Positions 23,380 through 36,354 of a DNA stretch of 64,000 bases are shown in pieces. The notes under the pieces are model-generated. The model was not told the origin of the DNA. It made no database searches and was given only the letters and a program-made list of their open reading frames with translations. The DNA is taken from contig NW_020312170.1 of NCBI RefSeq assembly GCF_002999335.1, positions 124,001 to 188,000 on the forward strand. Direction: 5' to 3'. Both the position numbers and the translations under genes were made by a program. Every line of letters starts with the position of its first letter. Within the stretch, counting starts at the first letter, position 1. This DNA is from Cyclospora cayetanensis (taxonomy: Eukaryota > Apicomplexa > Conoidasida > Eucoccidiorida > Eimeriidae).

Positions 23380-26300
23380 TTAGAGACCCTCTCTGCCAGG
23401 CTTGACCGTTTCTTTTCGTTGGCTGCGAACTTTTTGGTCCAGGGCAGAAAGAAACTTCTCCGCATCCACGCGCGCGTCGAACCGGAAGGAGTCTTGATCT
23501 GCGGTGTACAGACATTCCCCTAAAGCGGGCCATAGCTTCCAGGGGAATACACGCTACCATCGCACAAGGCCACCCACCCTCAAACTCGTATCTCGAGGCC
23601 GATAGAGGGGGTGTTGGCAGACAAAAGCAGGCTTCTAAATAAATGAGCACCCGACACTATGACTTGACTCACGCTTCTGTTCGTTAAGGTCAGCGCTACC
23701 CCCTCTCCTGCGCTTCCTTCGTGCTGCATGCATGCACACACACAACACATCAGGCAGCAGCAGTGACTCCATACGATCCGACACAGCGTAACGACACCCC
23801 CAAAATGTATACTCATGCAACGCGAGAGAGCCGGCATACATCTTCCCCCCCCGTGCGGCGAGAGTGCTTTTACCTTGGTTGTTTGTGTCTGGGTAACTGG
23901 GCATTAGCTCCGTAGGCTGAGGCTTCGGAGATTCCTTGAAGTACTCATGCTGAAGGGCTGCCGCAGCGGAAAGCCGCTGCGCTGGATCTGGGGTGAGCAG
24001 CTTTTGCAGCAAATCAAGGCCTAAATCAGAGAGGACGCCGCTATTCTGCAACACAAACACCGAAAAAGAGCCAATCCAGGATGCGGCAACCCCAGCTACG
24101 GCAGAAAGCGCGCAGCACTAAAAGCAGCAGCGCATGCAGCATGCACGGCAGCAACACAGCATGCTGCATGCCACAGCACCTGACCCCCATAGTGAGGTGC
24201 TTCGAGGGAGGAGGGAACACCTCCCTCCACGTCGGCTGGCAATGTGGCATCCGTGCAAGAGCTCGCGACTTCACCAACGGTAATTCGTTAAACCCTGGCC
24301 ACGTTTCCTCCGACTGCGTCCCTATACACACATACGCCAAATCCACAGCAGCGCTGGCCCTTAAGAAGGTGAATGGGCATGAGAGGCAAACACGGGGTAG
24401 CACGCAACGAACTCCGTCTGTCCCGATCAGCAGTGTGTCTTCTGATCACTTAAAATCTCCTTCCACTTCTCCGTCGCAGCCGCAGGCACCCTGCCGTCGG
24501 CGCAAGGTGCCGCCACTCATACCTACGCAGCCATCTGCGCTTCCCTCCCCTTAGCTAAATCCACCTACCACAAAGCTTCCAAATCTTGCTGAGGGTGTCT
24601 AAGTCCCCATGTCCAGCAAAGAGAGGCCGCCGCAACAGAAGTTCCCCAAAGATAGCTCCTGCAGAAGAAAAATTCTACAGGTGTCGCCGAACGTGAAAAA
24701 GCCTCGGTGTCTCCTTGCGACGCTGTGACCCCACTATGCCTGGGAGCCTCAGTTACGCTCGCCTTCACCCCCTGCTTCTGCGTGGTGTCTCTACACCTAG
24801 GACTCCTCACGCTCGCTCTACGCGCAAAAAAGCAGTCTGCATGTGCCCAGAGAGCGAGCCAAAAGGCCCATTCAAATCCCCAACTCACCAACAGCCCAGA
24901 CGTCGCACTTATCGCTGTACACCGACTGCCCTAGAAGAATCTCCGGGGGCCTATACCAAAGCGTCACGACTTCTTTGGTGTACCTCTTGTGGCCGAAAGG
25001 AACTCCGAACTTTCTAGCCATCCCAAAATCCGCCATTTTCAGAACCTGCATGCAAAACCATCGACCGATCCATACGGCTCACGCCCTGCTAAGCATGCTG
25101 CACACGCACACCCCCTTCTGCACACGGAATCGTAGTGACCCCAACTCCCCACTCCCCCCCTTGGAAGCCGCTGCACTGCCAAGAGCCGAGACACGCATTT
25201 GCAAATGCAGACAACAAACAAGCACCTAGGCCGTTTCAAGAAAAAAGGCTGAGAAAACGCGAAAAGGGCTGGCTGCAAGCAGGTACACTGTACAAGACCA
25301 AGAAGCACCGCCAGCGACCATCCATTGCATCGGAAAACACACGCAAACACGCACGCTGCCGGATGCATGGAAGGGAAACCACAGGGATACCCTTTTCAAG
25401 ACGCAAAAACAAATAAGAAACGCAATATACGGACCGCGCCCCGCATGCACGCGCATGCATGCGTGTACGGTACACGAAGAGGCCGCACAAACAGATCGTT
25501 GAAGGCCACGAAACCACGCGCTTTTCAAGTTGAAAATAAATGTTCGAGGGCAGGGGCCCTCAAGAGAGAAACAAAGCATGCAAGGTGCAGTTCAGTGCAG
25601 ACGTAGCACAACAAGCAGTGCCTGTGAGGAGTTGAAAAGGATGGCCTAACCCCTCTGTTCGAATACAGCAGATTGCTAGGCTTCACGTCGCGGTGGAAGA
25701 CGAAATTCGCGTGTAAGTAAGCCAAGGCCTCCAGCAACTTTGCGGCGCAGCACAACGCAAACACAGAAGGCAAATGGCATCATGAGGGCCGGAGAACCCT
25801 TGCATGCGGCGCTGATCATATCTAAGATTTATCAGCACATGTGCTGCGAAGATCGTTTCGTGAGTCTGCGTCTTTGTTCGTTTCTCCTTCCTAGATTTGT
25901 CACGTGCAAATACCAGTGCGGGACCTAACCTGCTTCAATAGACATTTCCTCTCTGCAGTTGTAAATTCAGGTTTCTCGTCCATCAGCGTCTTGAGCTCAT
26001 GTTCAATGTACTCCATCACCTGTACGGGCAGACACAAGCAGCCCTCCCCAGACATTCAGGTTTAGCGTTGACAGGCTTCATCTCTCAGCGACGATATCAC
26101 CACAGCACTGGGCAAGGGCTCTGTGAGGGGATACAGCCCGAGAACAGAAGCCAGGACGGTACAATAAATCTTCCCAGCGTGTGGCGGCCGTACGTACACA
26201 TGCGCGTGCAAAGATGACACACAAGTCCATATACATATAAAATATGTGTATATCCCCGTGGACACGCATATTAATACATATATTTATTTCTTTGCTTCAA

Positions 26301-27865
26301 AAAAATATCTCGTACCATGAAGACATGATGCTGCCCAGAGCCCACGACGACCTGCTTGACATTGACGACATTCGGATGTTGCAATTCCAACAGGATGGAT
26401 ATCTCGCGCAAAGATGTCACTGGGAAGCCCTCGGACCACAGCTTTGCGTGAAACTTGACTTGCTTTAGAGCCTGTAGCAAAACCTCGCAGAGCAGAGCAC
26501 CAGAAGCAGCTGCGATCAACAGAAGGCGCCTCTACGACTGCATGCATGCGCGGCCTTGTATGTATCGCGGCACAGCGGGGTGCCTGCCACGCAGCCAACG
26601 CACACGTTCCTCCCCCATAGCGAATTTCAAAGGAGTTCAGACATCAAAGCCCCCTGCAGCGACGAACCACGATCTCCTTAGTCTTCAGATCCATCGCTCT
26701 GAAGACAGCGCCGTACGTGCCTTCACTAATCTTGTTGAGGCGCTTGTACGTGCTCACTGAATGACACCCATACACGAGGGAGCTCCAGACTTTGCTCTGC
26801 TTCAAGTGTCTGTCCTCTTCGTCGTCTTCTTCCTCCTCCTCCTCTTCTCCACCTGCATTTAGCAGCTGGTGCACGTGATTCGAATCCTGCTCTACCGAGT
26901 CCAAGCATAAATGTGTCGCTTCAGCTCCTGCTGCTGCTGTGGCCTCTTCGCGCACTGTCTCTGCTGCTGCTGCTGCAGGAGGCAAAGGACCATATACAGT
27001 TTCGCTGGCACAAGCTGCTGCCGCACTTAGCTGCTGCCCGTCGGCGGAATCCGCTGCAGGGGGACCTCCCGCTGAAGCGGCTGCCTCGACGCCTTCCGAA
27101 GTTGCCTCAGGGGTTAGCAGCAGCTCGTCAGCAGACCCCACCTCGGGAGTAAACAAATCCTCTTCAGGAAGTGGCCGTGCAGAATGCTCCTCCGCTTCCT
27201 TCTGCGGTTCAGATGCAGCTGCTGAACTTGCCCCCCCTCCAGTCTTCTTGCCTGGAGGCATTTCTGCTGCTGCCCTCGGCGCTAAAGCTGACGCTTCCGT
27301 CGGCGTGAAGAGGGGCCCCTTCGCATCCTTCTGAAACTCGACTGTCTCTTCTTCTAGCTGCTGCTGCTGCTGCTCTTCTCCTTGCTGCTCCTGGCGTTGA
27401 GCATCGGCTGGATGGCTGCTGCCAGCGCTGCTACGCGCACTCATAGATATTTCTCCCTCCTCCCTCTCCACACTGCCAGCAGTGCCAGATCCCGCGGTAC
27501 ACGCGCTGCTGCTGCTGCTGCTGCTGCTACTGTTACTGCCATCATTGGTGCCAGCATTATCCATGGTAGTGCTGCTGCTGCTGCTGCTGCTTACACCCAC
27601 TGCTGAGGAAGCATGTCGCCGCTCACTGCTGCGGCTGCGGCTGTAGCGAGAAAGGCCCCCGTGTGTGCTGTTTCTACCCCCTCCTTCCGTACTATAACTG
27701 CTGCTGCTGCTGCTGCTGCTCCCGTCATATTTGCTGCTGCTATCGTGTTTTCTACCGACCCGCATATCACGCCGGCTGCCGCTGCTGCCCCCGTCATATT
27801 TGCTGCTGCTGCTGCTGCTGTTGTGGCGATACAACTGCTCAGTCGAGCGCCCCTTGACCCCGCTT

Positions 27866-27902
<37 letters not shown>

Positions 27903-28938
27903 GGGGACGGTATTGCAGGTGCCTGCTGCTGCTGCCTCGGCCTCTGCTTCTGCTTCTGCTGCGGTTCTGACTTGGAGCTTCGCTGCTGCGGCTGCGGCGC
28001 AGTCTACTGCTGCTTCCGTGCTGCACTGTGTGTACTTCGGCTCCATGCCGACGCAGGGGCGAGCGGCAGAAATCTTTGCCGCTGCTCGTCGTGTCTCTGG
28101 AGTAGCTGCGATGGCTGGTGATGGCCTTCTCTGAAGCCCTACTGCCGCGTTTTAGAGGGCTTCTGGAGGCTTCAGCATATGCGCCTTGCGGAACGCTCCC
28201 GCCGCTGCTGCTCGAAACGCCGGGGAGACTTCTTCTGTACTCCAGGTGTCTATCCTCCGATGGATGCTGCAGCTGCAGCTGCTGCTGCTGCTGCTCGCTG
28301 GCCATGCCACTATGGCCTTGCTCCTGCCCCACCCAAGACACAGTCCGGCTGCGGTTGGCGTCTTTCCGTTCACTATGTCGGCAGCTGCCTCGACTGCTGC
28401 TGCTAGCACAGGGAGAGGTGAATTCGCGATCGTCCTTGCCGATAGGCCCCAGAGGCTGCAGACTTGCCCCTCCGCCACTGCTGCTGCTGCTGCCACTACT
28501 GTCATCGCCACCAAGTCTACGCGTTGCTCGAGCCTGCAACTTGTCTCGGAGATTGCGAACCTTGGAGTGCAGCAAATCCAAACTCGTGTCGCTCGTGCCC
28601 TCCTCCATCCTGCCGACCTGTGCGCAGCAGCTGCTGCCCCTACACACAATGGAATTGCCGCTTTCTCCGACGGCTTGGCTCTTCGACAGCAAGGCCTGCG
28701 TGCCTGAGAGCCATTCTGCTGCAAAGCAGCCCAGCCTGCTGGCGCTGGGACGGTCCCCCCCCCAGTGTAACTGCTGCGCTATCCTTTTACGGCGTAAGGC
28801 GCGTTGGTCATGATGGGGGCCCCTCCCCACGATGATGTTGCGGCTTTTGGAGCCGCTACAGTTTCTCCTGTTCGCGCTGCGGTCGTCACGGCCTCTCCTG
28901 ACAGTGCTGTAGCTGCTGCATGCAGCGACAAGCGTCAA
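23380..28938 (-). CDS. CDK11 (PITSLRE)-type cyclin-dependent kinase with RS-rich N-terminus
   Basis: Nine minus-strand exons, 28938-26668, 26471-26316, 26019-25930, 25737-25651, 25045-24889, 24658-24569, 24321-24185, 24045-23874 and 23498-23380, give about 1092 residues with perfect phases. Residues 1-690 are Ser/Arg-rich with poly-Ser runs and an acidic stretch. The kinase domain follows: glycine loop [12 protein letters not shown], the ALKQVK lysine, cyclin-binding helix [31 protein letters not shown], catalytic [18 protein letters not shown], the [14 protein letters not shown] activation segment, [13 protein letters not shown], and [13 protein letters not shown]. The PVTSLRE helix and the WPG..ELP insert are diagnostic of CDK11, against PSTAIRE in CDK1. 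CDK11 pairs with cyclin L in the nucleus and acts in transcription and pre-mRNA splicing, which fits the RS-rich region. All catalytic residues are present. The start Met is the first in the frame and could be later. Confidence 0.93.
27497..27935. repeat. CTG/CAG trinucleotide tracts in CDK11 exon 1
   Basis: Several uninterrupted CTG runs lie here, for example 27506-27531, 27569-27591 and 27866-27901. On the coding (minus) strand they read AGC, giving poly-Ser. The opposite strand is open for hundreds of bases as poly-Ala, poly-Leu or poly-Cys, which are shadow frames. Such runs fit the homopolymeric amino-acid repeats for which Eimeria genes are known. Confidence 0.85.
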
Positions 28939-31900
28939 AATCAGGGACTGGAGAGGAAGCCAAATGGAAGAAACAAAAACAGTTCCTTCCTACTGTTGTG
29001 CCAAACCTTCTTTTCTTGCTGCTTTGCTTGTTGTACTACTGCTCCCACTGCTGGAATCCGGTACAGCCCCGTACAAGTCCCAGCGAAACAGGTCGGGCTT
29101 CGCTCTCGCTGCTGTAACAACACAGGAGCCGCCACAACGGGGCAGGCATTTCAGATCCTATGATGGCACCGTTCCGAACATTTAAATACATATAATGGTA
29201 TACTGAGCATTACCATACGCCTGAACGTGCTACTCTTCTTCCGTGAAGGCGTGCTCTGTGCCGCATAATGACGCGCCCATTGACCAGCTTTGCGTGTTGG
29301 CTCTTTGCACTGGGTACTCAGAAAGCTTTTCCCCTTGTTTCTTGAATGATCGGAATTTATTCTGCTTAAGTGGCCGTTCGAACAATACGTGAGAATAGTC
29401 ATTACTACACTCTATTGACGTAGGGGGGGCTACGCCAGATTCAGGCGCCTTCTACTGCACTAGTTCTGTTCAACTGTGAATAGGTGAAGAATAGACGATT
29501 GATCTGTCTTTTCGTACATCATATACACTGAAGAGTAGTGTTATCACGCGCGATACAAAAAGACGCAATGGTATGTCCTTGCGCGCTAGATTAAGGCTAT
29601 GCCCGACTAGCTGGGAGCGCTGGAGTGCTTTTAAAAATGCATCAACGCCCACCCCAATTATCTCTCCCCTCACGTAGGAAGCCTGACTGGCAAGTGGACG
29701 GAAAAAAGGCAGCTATTTTGAGGAACACTCAATAACTTTCTGTTAGATTTCTATTGCGTCTGAAGTTAGGTGGCCTCCGATGGAGAACTAGGGGGGAACA
29801 TTATAATTGATGCCACCGGCTGTGCATCTTAATGCACTGTCATTTCTTAGGTCGTCGAAGACCCCTTACAAGTCTCTGCATAGGGCCTTTAATGAGGTAG
29901 AAACTAGAACGCGTAGGTGCACTTCTTCGTTTGAATCTGTAAGGCCTTTGGAATAATGATGGCAGACTCGAATCACGCTAAATCGCGCTCTTTATCATAA
30001 AATTGTGTATCTCCCTTGGGGGCCCTACCTTTCGTCCCCTCATGCGTGTCTTGCGCGCAAGCCGGTTTTTTGTCTGCATCATGGTGTGGAGGCCCCACTG
30101 GGTTATACAAACAGCTGTGAATTTTCCTCTGTTGCATAACCTCGCCAGGTCATGCCATCTCGTCGTTGGACACAGAGACATTAGGCGCGAACTGAGCGAC
30201 TTGTCTTCCTGTGGCAGGCACGAATCCCTGGGCAAATGTGTTTGCTTGTGGATGAGGGGGCCTTCCACTATGGTACGGGCTATTGCATAGGCAGTAAATG
30301 AATTTACTCTATAGGTACAGTTCAAATTCAAAAAAATTTAGTCCTTGGGGTACCGCATGAAGTGTCTGGGTGTTTTGTCCTTCTAAGGACAGAAAAAGCA
30401 ACCTGTCTTACAAGAGGAAACGGAGTGCTGGGAAAGACTGCAGTGCTTAGGACAGGCAGGCCGTTGCTGCCAGCACAAAAACTTCAAAGTATCTGACCCT
30501 GATTCATTCTAGAGAAAATCCATTGTTTAGTTCCTGCTGCAGACTGGCCAGCCTCCCAGTGGTAAGGACACAGGCCAATACAGTGGTGTAAGGGGAGGCG
30601 TGAGATGGGGACTGTGTATGTGTGTGTGCGTTTGTGCTGATCGTGGTTTGCCTTATTAAAGAAATTGGAAGTCAGCTAGCCCGCTTCGCCACAAGGCGCT
30701 ATGGCGCCTTGATCTTCAGGGGCTAGCACAAAGTGTCGTGCCACACGTTCATGCAGTCTGAAGGCAGCTCGCACTTGAACACCTTTAGCGCTTTGTTAGT
30801 CTGTCTGGCACATGCATTGGCACTGCCTACATCTGCCTAGCAGGTACAATGTTAGCAAGGACGCACGATGGAATAACTGAAGACAAAGTACAACCAGGGA
30901 CGCTCAAAACTTGGTATCCTAAAGGCACTTTAAGTTCGTTAAGTGCCGCCGGCTAAGATGTAGTCGCAACTACTTCTGCATAAAGCAGCAGATGGCTACA
31001 GCGTGAGGGCTGAGGAGGATAGAAGCTGATTTTGTGATGACAATTCAAGCTCTTCGGTGTGCGTGCAACAAAACTATTCGGTCTGAGGGCGATACCTGAC
31101 TGTTGAAGTTTCAGAGGGTCACTCAGCTTAAGGTCTAAGACTGCATCACGACATACCTTTGGCCTAGTACGAGTGGAGCATCACCATTGTAGCGTTCAAT
31201 GGTCTTCATGGGATCACGCAAACACGCGTCGAAGTTCGAACGCATTCCCAATCGAAGGCAAGCAGACAGCAAGGAATCAAGGAAACCAGTGAGGCACTGT
31301 GCTCCCAAGCGTCAGCCATGCGGAAAGTGATTCGCTACATAAGCTCTGACACAGTTCATCCTGCACATGATTGGCAAGCTTATGAAGTGTACGGAGAAGG
31401 GCATACATTGCGTATAACTGAGAAACCGGCTGGGCCAGGGCCAAGCGCGCCTACTATGTCTACGACAAACTTGATAAATAGGAAGGAACAAGCGTGAGTG
31501 CACGGCCAGTGCATCAAAATCCTGCGCTCGGAATGCTTGATGAGCAGTGGGGAGCAACAGTATGCATGAGCTGTGGACATACGGTCTTGTGTGGAACTGC
31601 AGCAGCCGCTTTACTTCGACGCGGCTCCGTGGACTGCCCTGCAGGGCTACTGGATGACATGCGGCTTCCGTAGAATGTGGTTTCCCTTCGATTTGCGCGT
31701 TCTGGTGACTGCAAGAAGGGCATGTTTCACACTTATTTTGTTGTTCCATAGATGAGCTACTAAACTCTTCCATACAACTGGCAAGGGACTACGTGGTGTC
31801 CACTGGTTTACATGTACCGATGGGCAGCACTGGCCATTCGGAAAAGAAGCCTGCATACATTGTTCTGCGTAACACTCATAGGGTATGCTGCGGATTTGCT

Positions 31901-34107
31901 TATGTGGCTCAAGCCGCTTCTTCTGTTGCCGGCTAGGTTCTGCGTTTTTCCTTATTATCCTCCATGACCCTTGGCTATCGGGAAGCTAGGCAGTTCGGAC
32001 TCTAGCGAACTTCATGTTGGCGAGGAGAAATAGCAAACTTGGACGCAGAGAAGACTGGCTGACCAAGGCCATCAAAGCAATCTTGAATTGCCGACAGGTT
32101 GGGCCCAGTGTGACCAACAGACAAAAGTGGCTTTTGGAATTTCGTGCAATCTGTACTGAACGCCTTTGGTGGATCGATTCGCGAAGCCTTTCAGAGCACC
32201 GAAAAACGTGACTCCCCTCCCGCAGTGCGAAGTGGGAGAGCATCTCACAAGAGTCTGCATTTAAGAGGTCTATTTACAGAGGCGGGCACGCGTGAACCCC
32301 TTCCAGTGGTCGCTGGTTGATCCAATAGATTTCCGATATTGGCAGCATCTGTAGATTTGATGAAGTGACACCTGGAAGGCTATCTGGGGGCGTGGGCAGA
32401 AGCAGGAATTAAATTGTTCTGGTTTCTTAGAACGGCTGCTCCGATGTTGGCGAGATCTCCTGGCGAGAGAGTATTAGGTAAAGCATCTCTAGACGTGGAC
32501 AGAGGCAGTGGACCGGATACATGCTGACCCACAGCTGATCCAATGCCGTTTATGTCGTCAATATGATGTATTCCTGGAAAAGCAATTACTGCTGGACATA
32601 GATCCACGTCCAAGCCTTCGAGCTGTCTATCACACATTGATGTAACACAAGTCCCGATGTCGTGGCATGGCCACAGTTGATACCGTGCCAATTCTAGTGC
32701 CCGCATGCACGAGCACAGGCAGGTCACCTCAATAAATTGCACGCTGTTGTGGCTGGTGCACCGACGTCACTGGGATGCTAGCAGTTGCTTGAATACTGGA
32801 AGGATGGCTGACTAGAGGCAGGGGCACAGGCGGCGGTCTCTTGTTGTTATGACCTCCTTATGTAGCTGATGGAATGCCAACAGGTTCCCCAAAGCTTCCA
32901 TGTTTTTAGCCAAAACGCTATTTACATACATGGGAGAAGGCTAGCCCTCCCTAGGTGTTGCAAGCCGCTGCGCTTCGGGCCCGATGGCTGGAGATTGCCT
33001 GTAGCTGCCACATTTTTCTATCGGGAAAGTATTCCCAAAAGAGTGGTTCATGTCGCAGCCTATGAGCTGTTCCAAAAGTTTCTGGCGTGAAGCGAAAGAG
33101 CAAAGCGGTATTATGGGGCCCTTGGCTGTTTTGCTGAAGACTCCTGCCAAACGTGGTGAAGGCAACCTGGTTCTGGCGAAACGGTCTTTCCTCTCTGCTC
33201 AAGCAACTGCTATGCAGTTTTAAAACGCGGTGCAAATGTGTATGAGCAGCTAATTATAGAAGCCAGCACAAGTGAACGGCTCAGCCAAATCCACTTGCAG
33301 TCCACCAGCTGCACAATAGGAAGCTAGGAGCTCCACTGATGTTTTCTGGGTGACGCACACCGTCCGCTACGGTGCTCCACTAAGTGCACTCTCTTGATCT
33401 GGCTAGAGGAAAGACAGTTCAAAAGGCAAAGCAGCGATGATTGGAATGCACCAAAAATTAAAGGGCTTTGAATGGCGCGGTCGGGCATTTGGAGGCCTCA
33501 AGGGTGGGGTGATGCAGCCCACATGCGTTTTAGACATGTTTCCCCCGCCGCAACATTGGTGTCATCGTCGACAGCAAGGTTGTAGTCTATTTCTTCAGAA
33601 CCGCAGGGCAGCTTGCTGCTCTGGCTGTTGATAGCAAGAAATAAGAACCTGCAACAGATCAATAGAGGACCTGTAGGCTTGTCGCAGAGAGACACAGCAA
33701 GCCTGGGTACGAAGTTGGCTCCAAGTTGCAATACGTAGGCCATCTCAAGGGTGCCTGACGTTGGAAGGCGAGTTGGCTGCTTTGCCTTTTTAAAAAGTCC
33801 TTTTGCCTTACCTAGGTAGCTCAGTACATTATGGCTTCCAAAAATACACTGCCGAGCTCTCCAAGAAAAGCATACATGCTGCGCTTTGCCCAGCAGGAGT
33901 GTAGCTTTCACGGATATTGTAAATATTAGGCGATTCAAAGGTAAGGATACATCATGCTGACTCGGAGGTACAGGTCTATAAGAGCTATTAGATAACGCCC
34001 TCTCACGTTCATCGATCAAACCCCCATGTGTGTTCTCCCCTCTTACTCTCAGGCATCTCGTAGAGTTTGCAAAAGCTGCTCTGCGCCTCTTTTGCGATAC
34101 AGAAGCA
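28939..34107. other. CAG-poor stretch, only isolated exon-like frames
   Basis: No gene can be assembled here. Exon-like frames with balanced composition occur on the minus strand at 29470-29660 (contains GVGVDAFLKALQRSQLVGHS), 31560-31773 and 32392-32742 (contains VIAFPGIHHIDDINGIGSAV), and on the plus strand at 32014-32211. None shows a known motif and I found no convincing chain of splice sites. The composition resembles 1-8 kb and differs from the flanking CAG-rich DNA. Confidence 0.35.
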
Positions 34108-34969
34108 TCAGCTCCGTTTTTCTGGCCGCAGCACGCACTGCGCTCTGCTGTGCAGCCAATGGAGCGCAAAAACCACGCGTATAGATTTGAAAAAACTGTC
34201 TACACCCAGCTCATACATTAAAATGGCTGAAGCAGCACCCTGGCTAGCCTTAGCTAGGCAGAGCGATGATGGTGTGGAGAGTTTACGAGGCATCCCAGCT
34301 ATATGCAGGCGAAGGCTTGTTACAAAACCCTCCGGAGCCGTCACAGGCTGAGATGGATTGAGGTACGATTCAGGCAGGGTCAGACAACAGAAATCGTAGG
34401 TCTCAACATGCTGCAAGTGTTCGGTCGGCTACAATTGGCAAAGCCTTCAAACATTTGCGGAGGCTACTCCCGCCGTACCTAGGGGCACAACTCGCAAACA
34501 CGAAAAACACACACGCACACGACAACCCATTTACACTCTATGTTGACCTCTCTTCCTCCCCAGTGTCACCTCTTCTCGACTTCAGCTGTGTACTCCTTGA
34601 TATTTATTCAACTGTTCTGTCTCTTGTTCATATCTTTCATATGCCTTGGCTCCTTGCCGCATTCCACTTCCATAGTGACTCTGCATGTAGTCTCCTTGTG
34701 GTAGCTATCTTTTCTTAGTCGGTTCCATATTGCAGCAGCTGCGCTCAGAGGGTCGCTTGCCTCAGTTCTTTCCTCCCTGGACTTTGCAAGGAGACCGGTT
34801 GCCTACACAATTTGCCAACTTGGTTCACCTGCTCGAGTTTTGGAGATCCGTCAACATAAGATGCCCTTCTGTATAGTAGAAGAGAGTCGATAGACGCCTC
34901 AGGAAGCCATGAAGTTTTACGTTTTACCTGCTGTAAGGCATCCGTTGTCAGCGCTTTGAAGCTTCCCAC
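34108..34969 (-). CDS. Partial spliced gene, unrecognised
   Basis: Minus-strand exon 34969-34829 (47 codons, acceptor gatccag, donor gtgaac) joins in phase 0 to an exon beginning at 34410 (acceptor acttgcag), which stays open to 34108. The reading includes LPEASIDSLLLYRRASYVDG and HVETYDFCCLTLPESYLN, with balanced composition and no low complexity. The true end of the second exon is unknown. The open frame 33498-34169 on the same strand may hold a further exon. I recognise no family. Confidence 0.35.
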
Positions 34970-36354
34970 CTGGATCGTTGCAGTTCAGTGTGTCACGGCC
35001 GAATCAACATGACGGACTCGGTCTGTTGTTGCTTACTACGGGTAGAATTCGCAGCCTCTAAGAATGAATACTAAGGATCTAGAGATGTTTATCAGCGTTG
35101 TTGTTCAATCCCAGCAGTCAGTGGCTTTAGGCCCCCTACGTGAGCTACTTGCGAAAAGGCCTTTTCTGGGCATGTTCACTCTAGTTGGTACCATACAGGA
35201 TATGGCGCTTTAAAGTTACGTAAAATTCGCATATTTGTGGCTCGAATGCAAGACGACCAAAACAGACTAACAGCAATAAATGTAGGGCTTCATTTGGCGG
35301 CTTGGAAGTCTGCTTTGGGCAGCGCAGAAGAGGATCGCAGTGAAGAGGCTGCCGTAAGCAGGTTGTTCAGTATCTGCTGCTGCATCAGAGCCCAAATCAC
35401 CCATGCGGTACGAAACGAAAGTTGGCCCATGTTGGGCAAGCACAAGTCCCCTTCGTCCGAAAATCTAAGCGTCGAAGAGTAGAACAGAGTAATGTGGAGA
35501 GCGTCAGTCAAGTGGCTTCACCTCTATCCAATGAGACATCTGTGGCATTTTCAAGTTTTCAGCCTATGGGCCTTGCAGGACTGAGTAGCTGGATGTGGCA
35601 CGAATGCACGCTGTCAACTAAAACTGGAAACCAAGGGGCACTCACTGAGCTGGCGCCAGAAACCCCAGGAGAGGTTAGTCAGTTGAAGTCACACATACAC
35701 ATACAAATACAGAAGAGTGCCTCTGGCATTAGTAGAGGGGCGAAGGAACCAAAACAGCTTTCTTGGGTCCTATTAATTGATATTACATTAGGCGAAAAAG
35801 TGCACTTCACGAGGACACGCGCCCACATGTGCACGTGCAGGCGGATTCTAATTTCATAACGGCCTAAAATGGCATCGCTGAGATGCTTCAATGGGTTTCT
35901 ATGCGCCTCAGATGATTACATACAGCCCAACGCAGGGCACCACGGACAGACAGCGCCAGCGAGCACGCTGGCGGAGGGGGAAGCATCACTGAACACAGAC
36001 TCGGAAATCCCGTTAAATTTATGGTAGCGCTACCAGAAATCATAAACTGCATGCCCTTCCCTCTGTAGCACACGAATTCGGACTTGATGTGGGGCCCCCC
36101 AGAGGGACCCCCTATAGGGGCCCCCCAGACGGGGCGGGGGCCCCGCCAACACACTTTCAGTGATAAAACGCGTACACTGAGGAGTAGATCTGTCTTCCAA
36201 AAGGTTTGCAACAGTCTTTTTCACCCAATCTCACGGGAGCAGAGTTATTTACAAGGGCCCTAGTCAGGGTGAGTCCGCCCTGCTGTCGTGCCCCCTCGCC
36301 TGCATCAGCAGCTGGCTCTGCTGCTGCTGCTTCCGTTGGAGGGAGGACAATAAA
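34970..36354. other. Intergenic upstream of SufE, with one exon-like frame
   Basis: A plus-strand frame at 35422-35670 (contains KSKRRRVEQSNVESVSQVAS, a basic nuclear-signal-like start) ends near a gttagt donor and could be an exon, but I cannot link it to anything. A purine/pyrimidine-skewed patch with G and C runs lies at 36090-36150, close upstream of SufE. Confidence 0.3.

Noticed and set aside
22955..23650. Minus-strand 231-codon frame next to the CDK11 end
   Set aside because: It overlaps the true last CDK11 exon (23498-23380) in another frame and has no motif. The phased kinase model explains the region.
27591..28813. Long plus-strand frames opposite CDK11 exon 1 rich in Ala, Leu and Cys
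   Set aside because: They are the complement of AGC runs read in other frames. The minus-strand frame continues in phase into a full kinase domain, so these are shadows.
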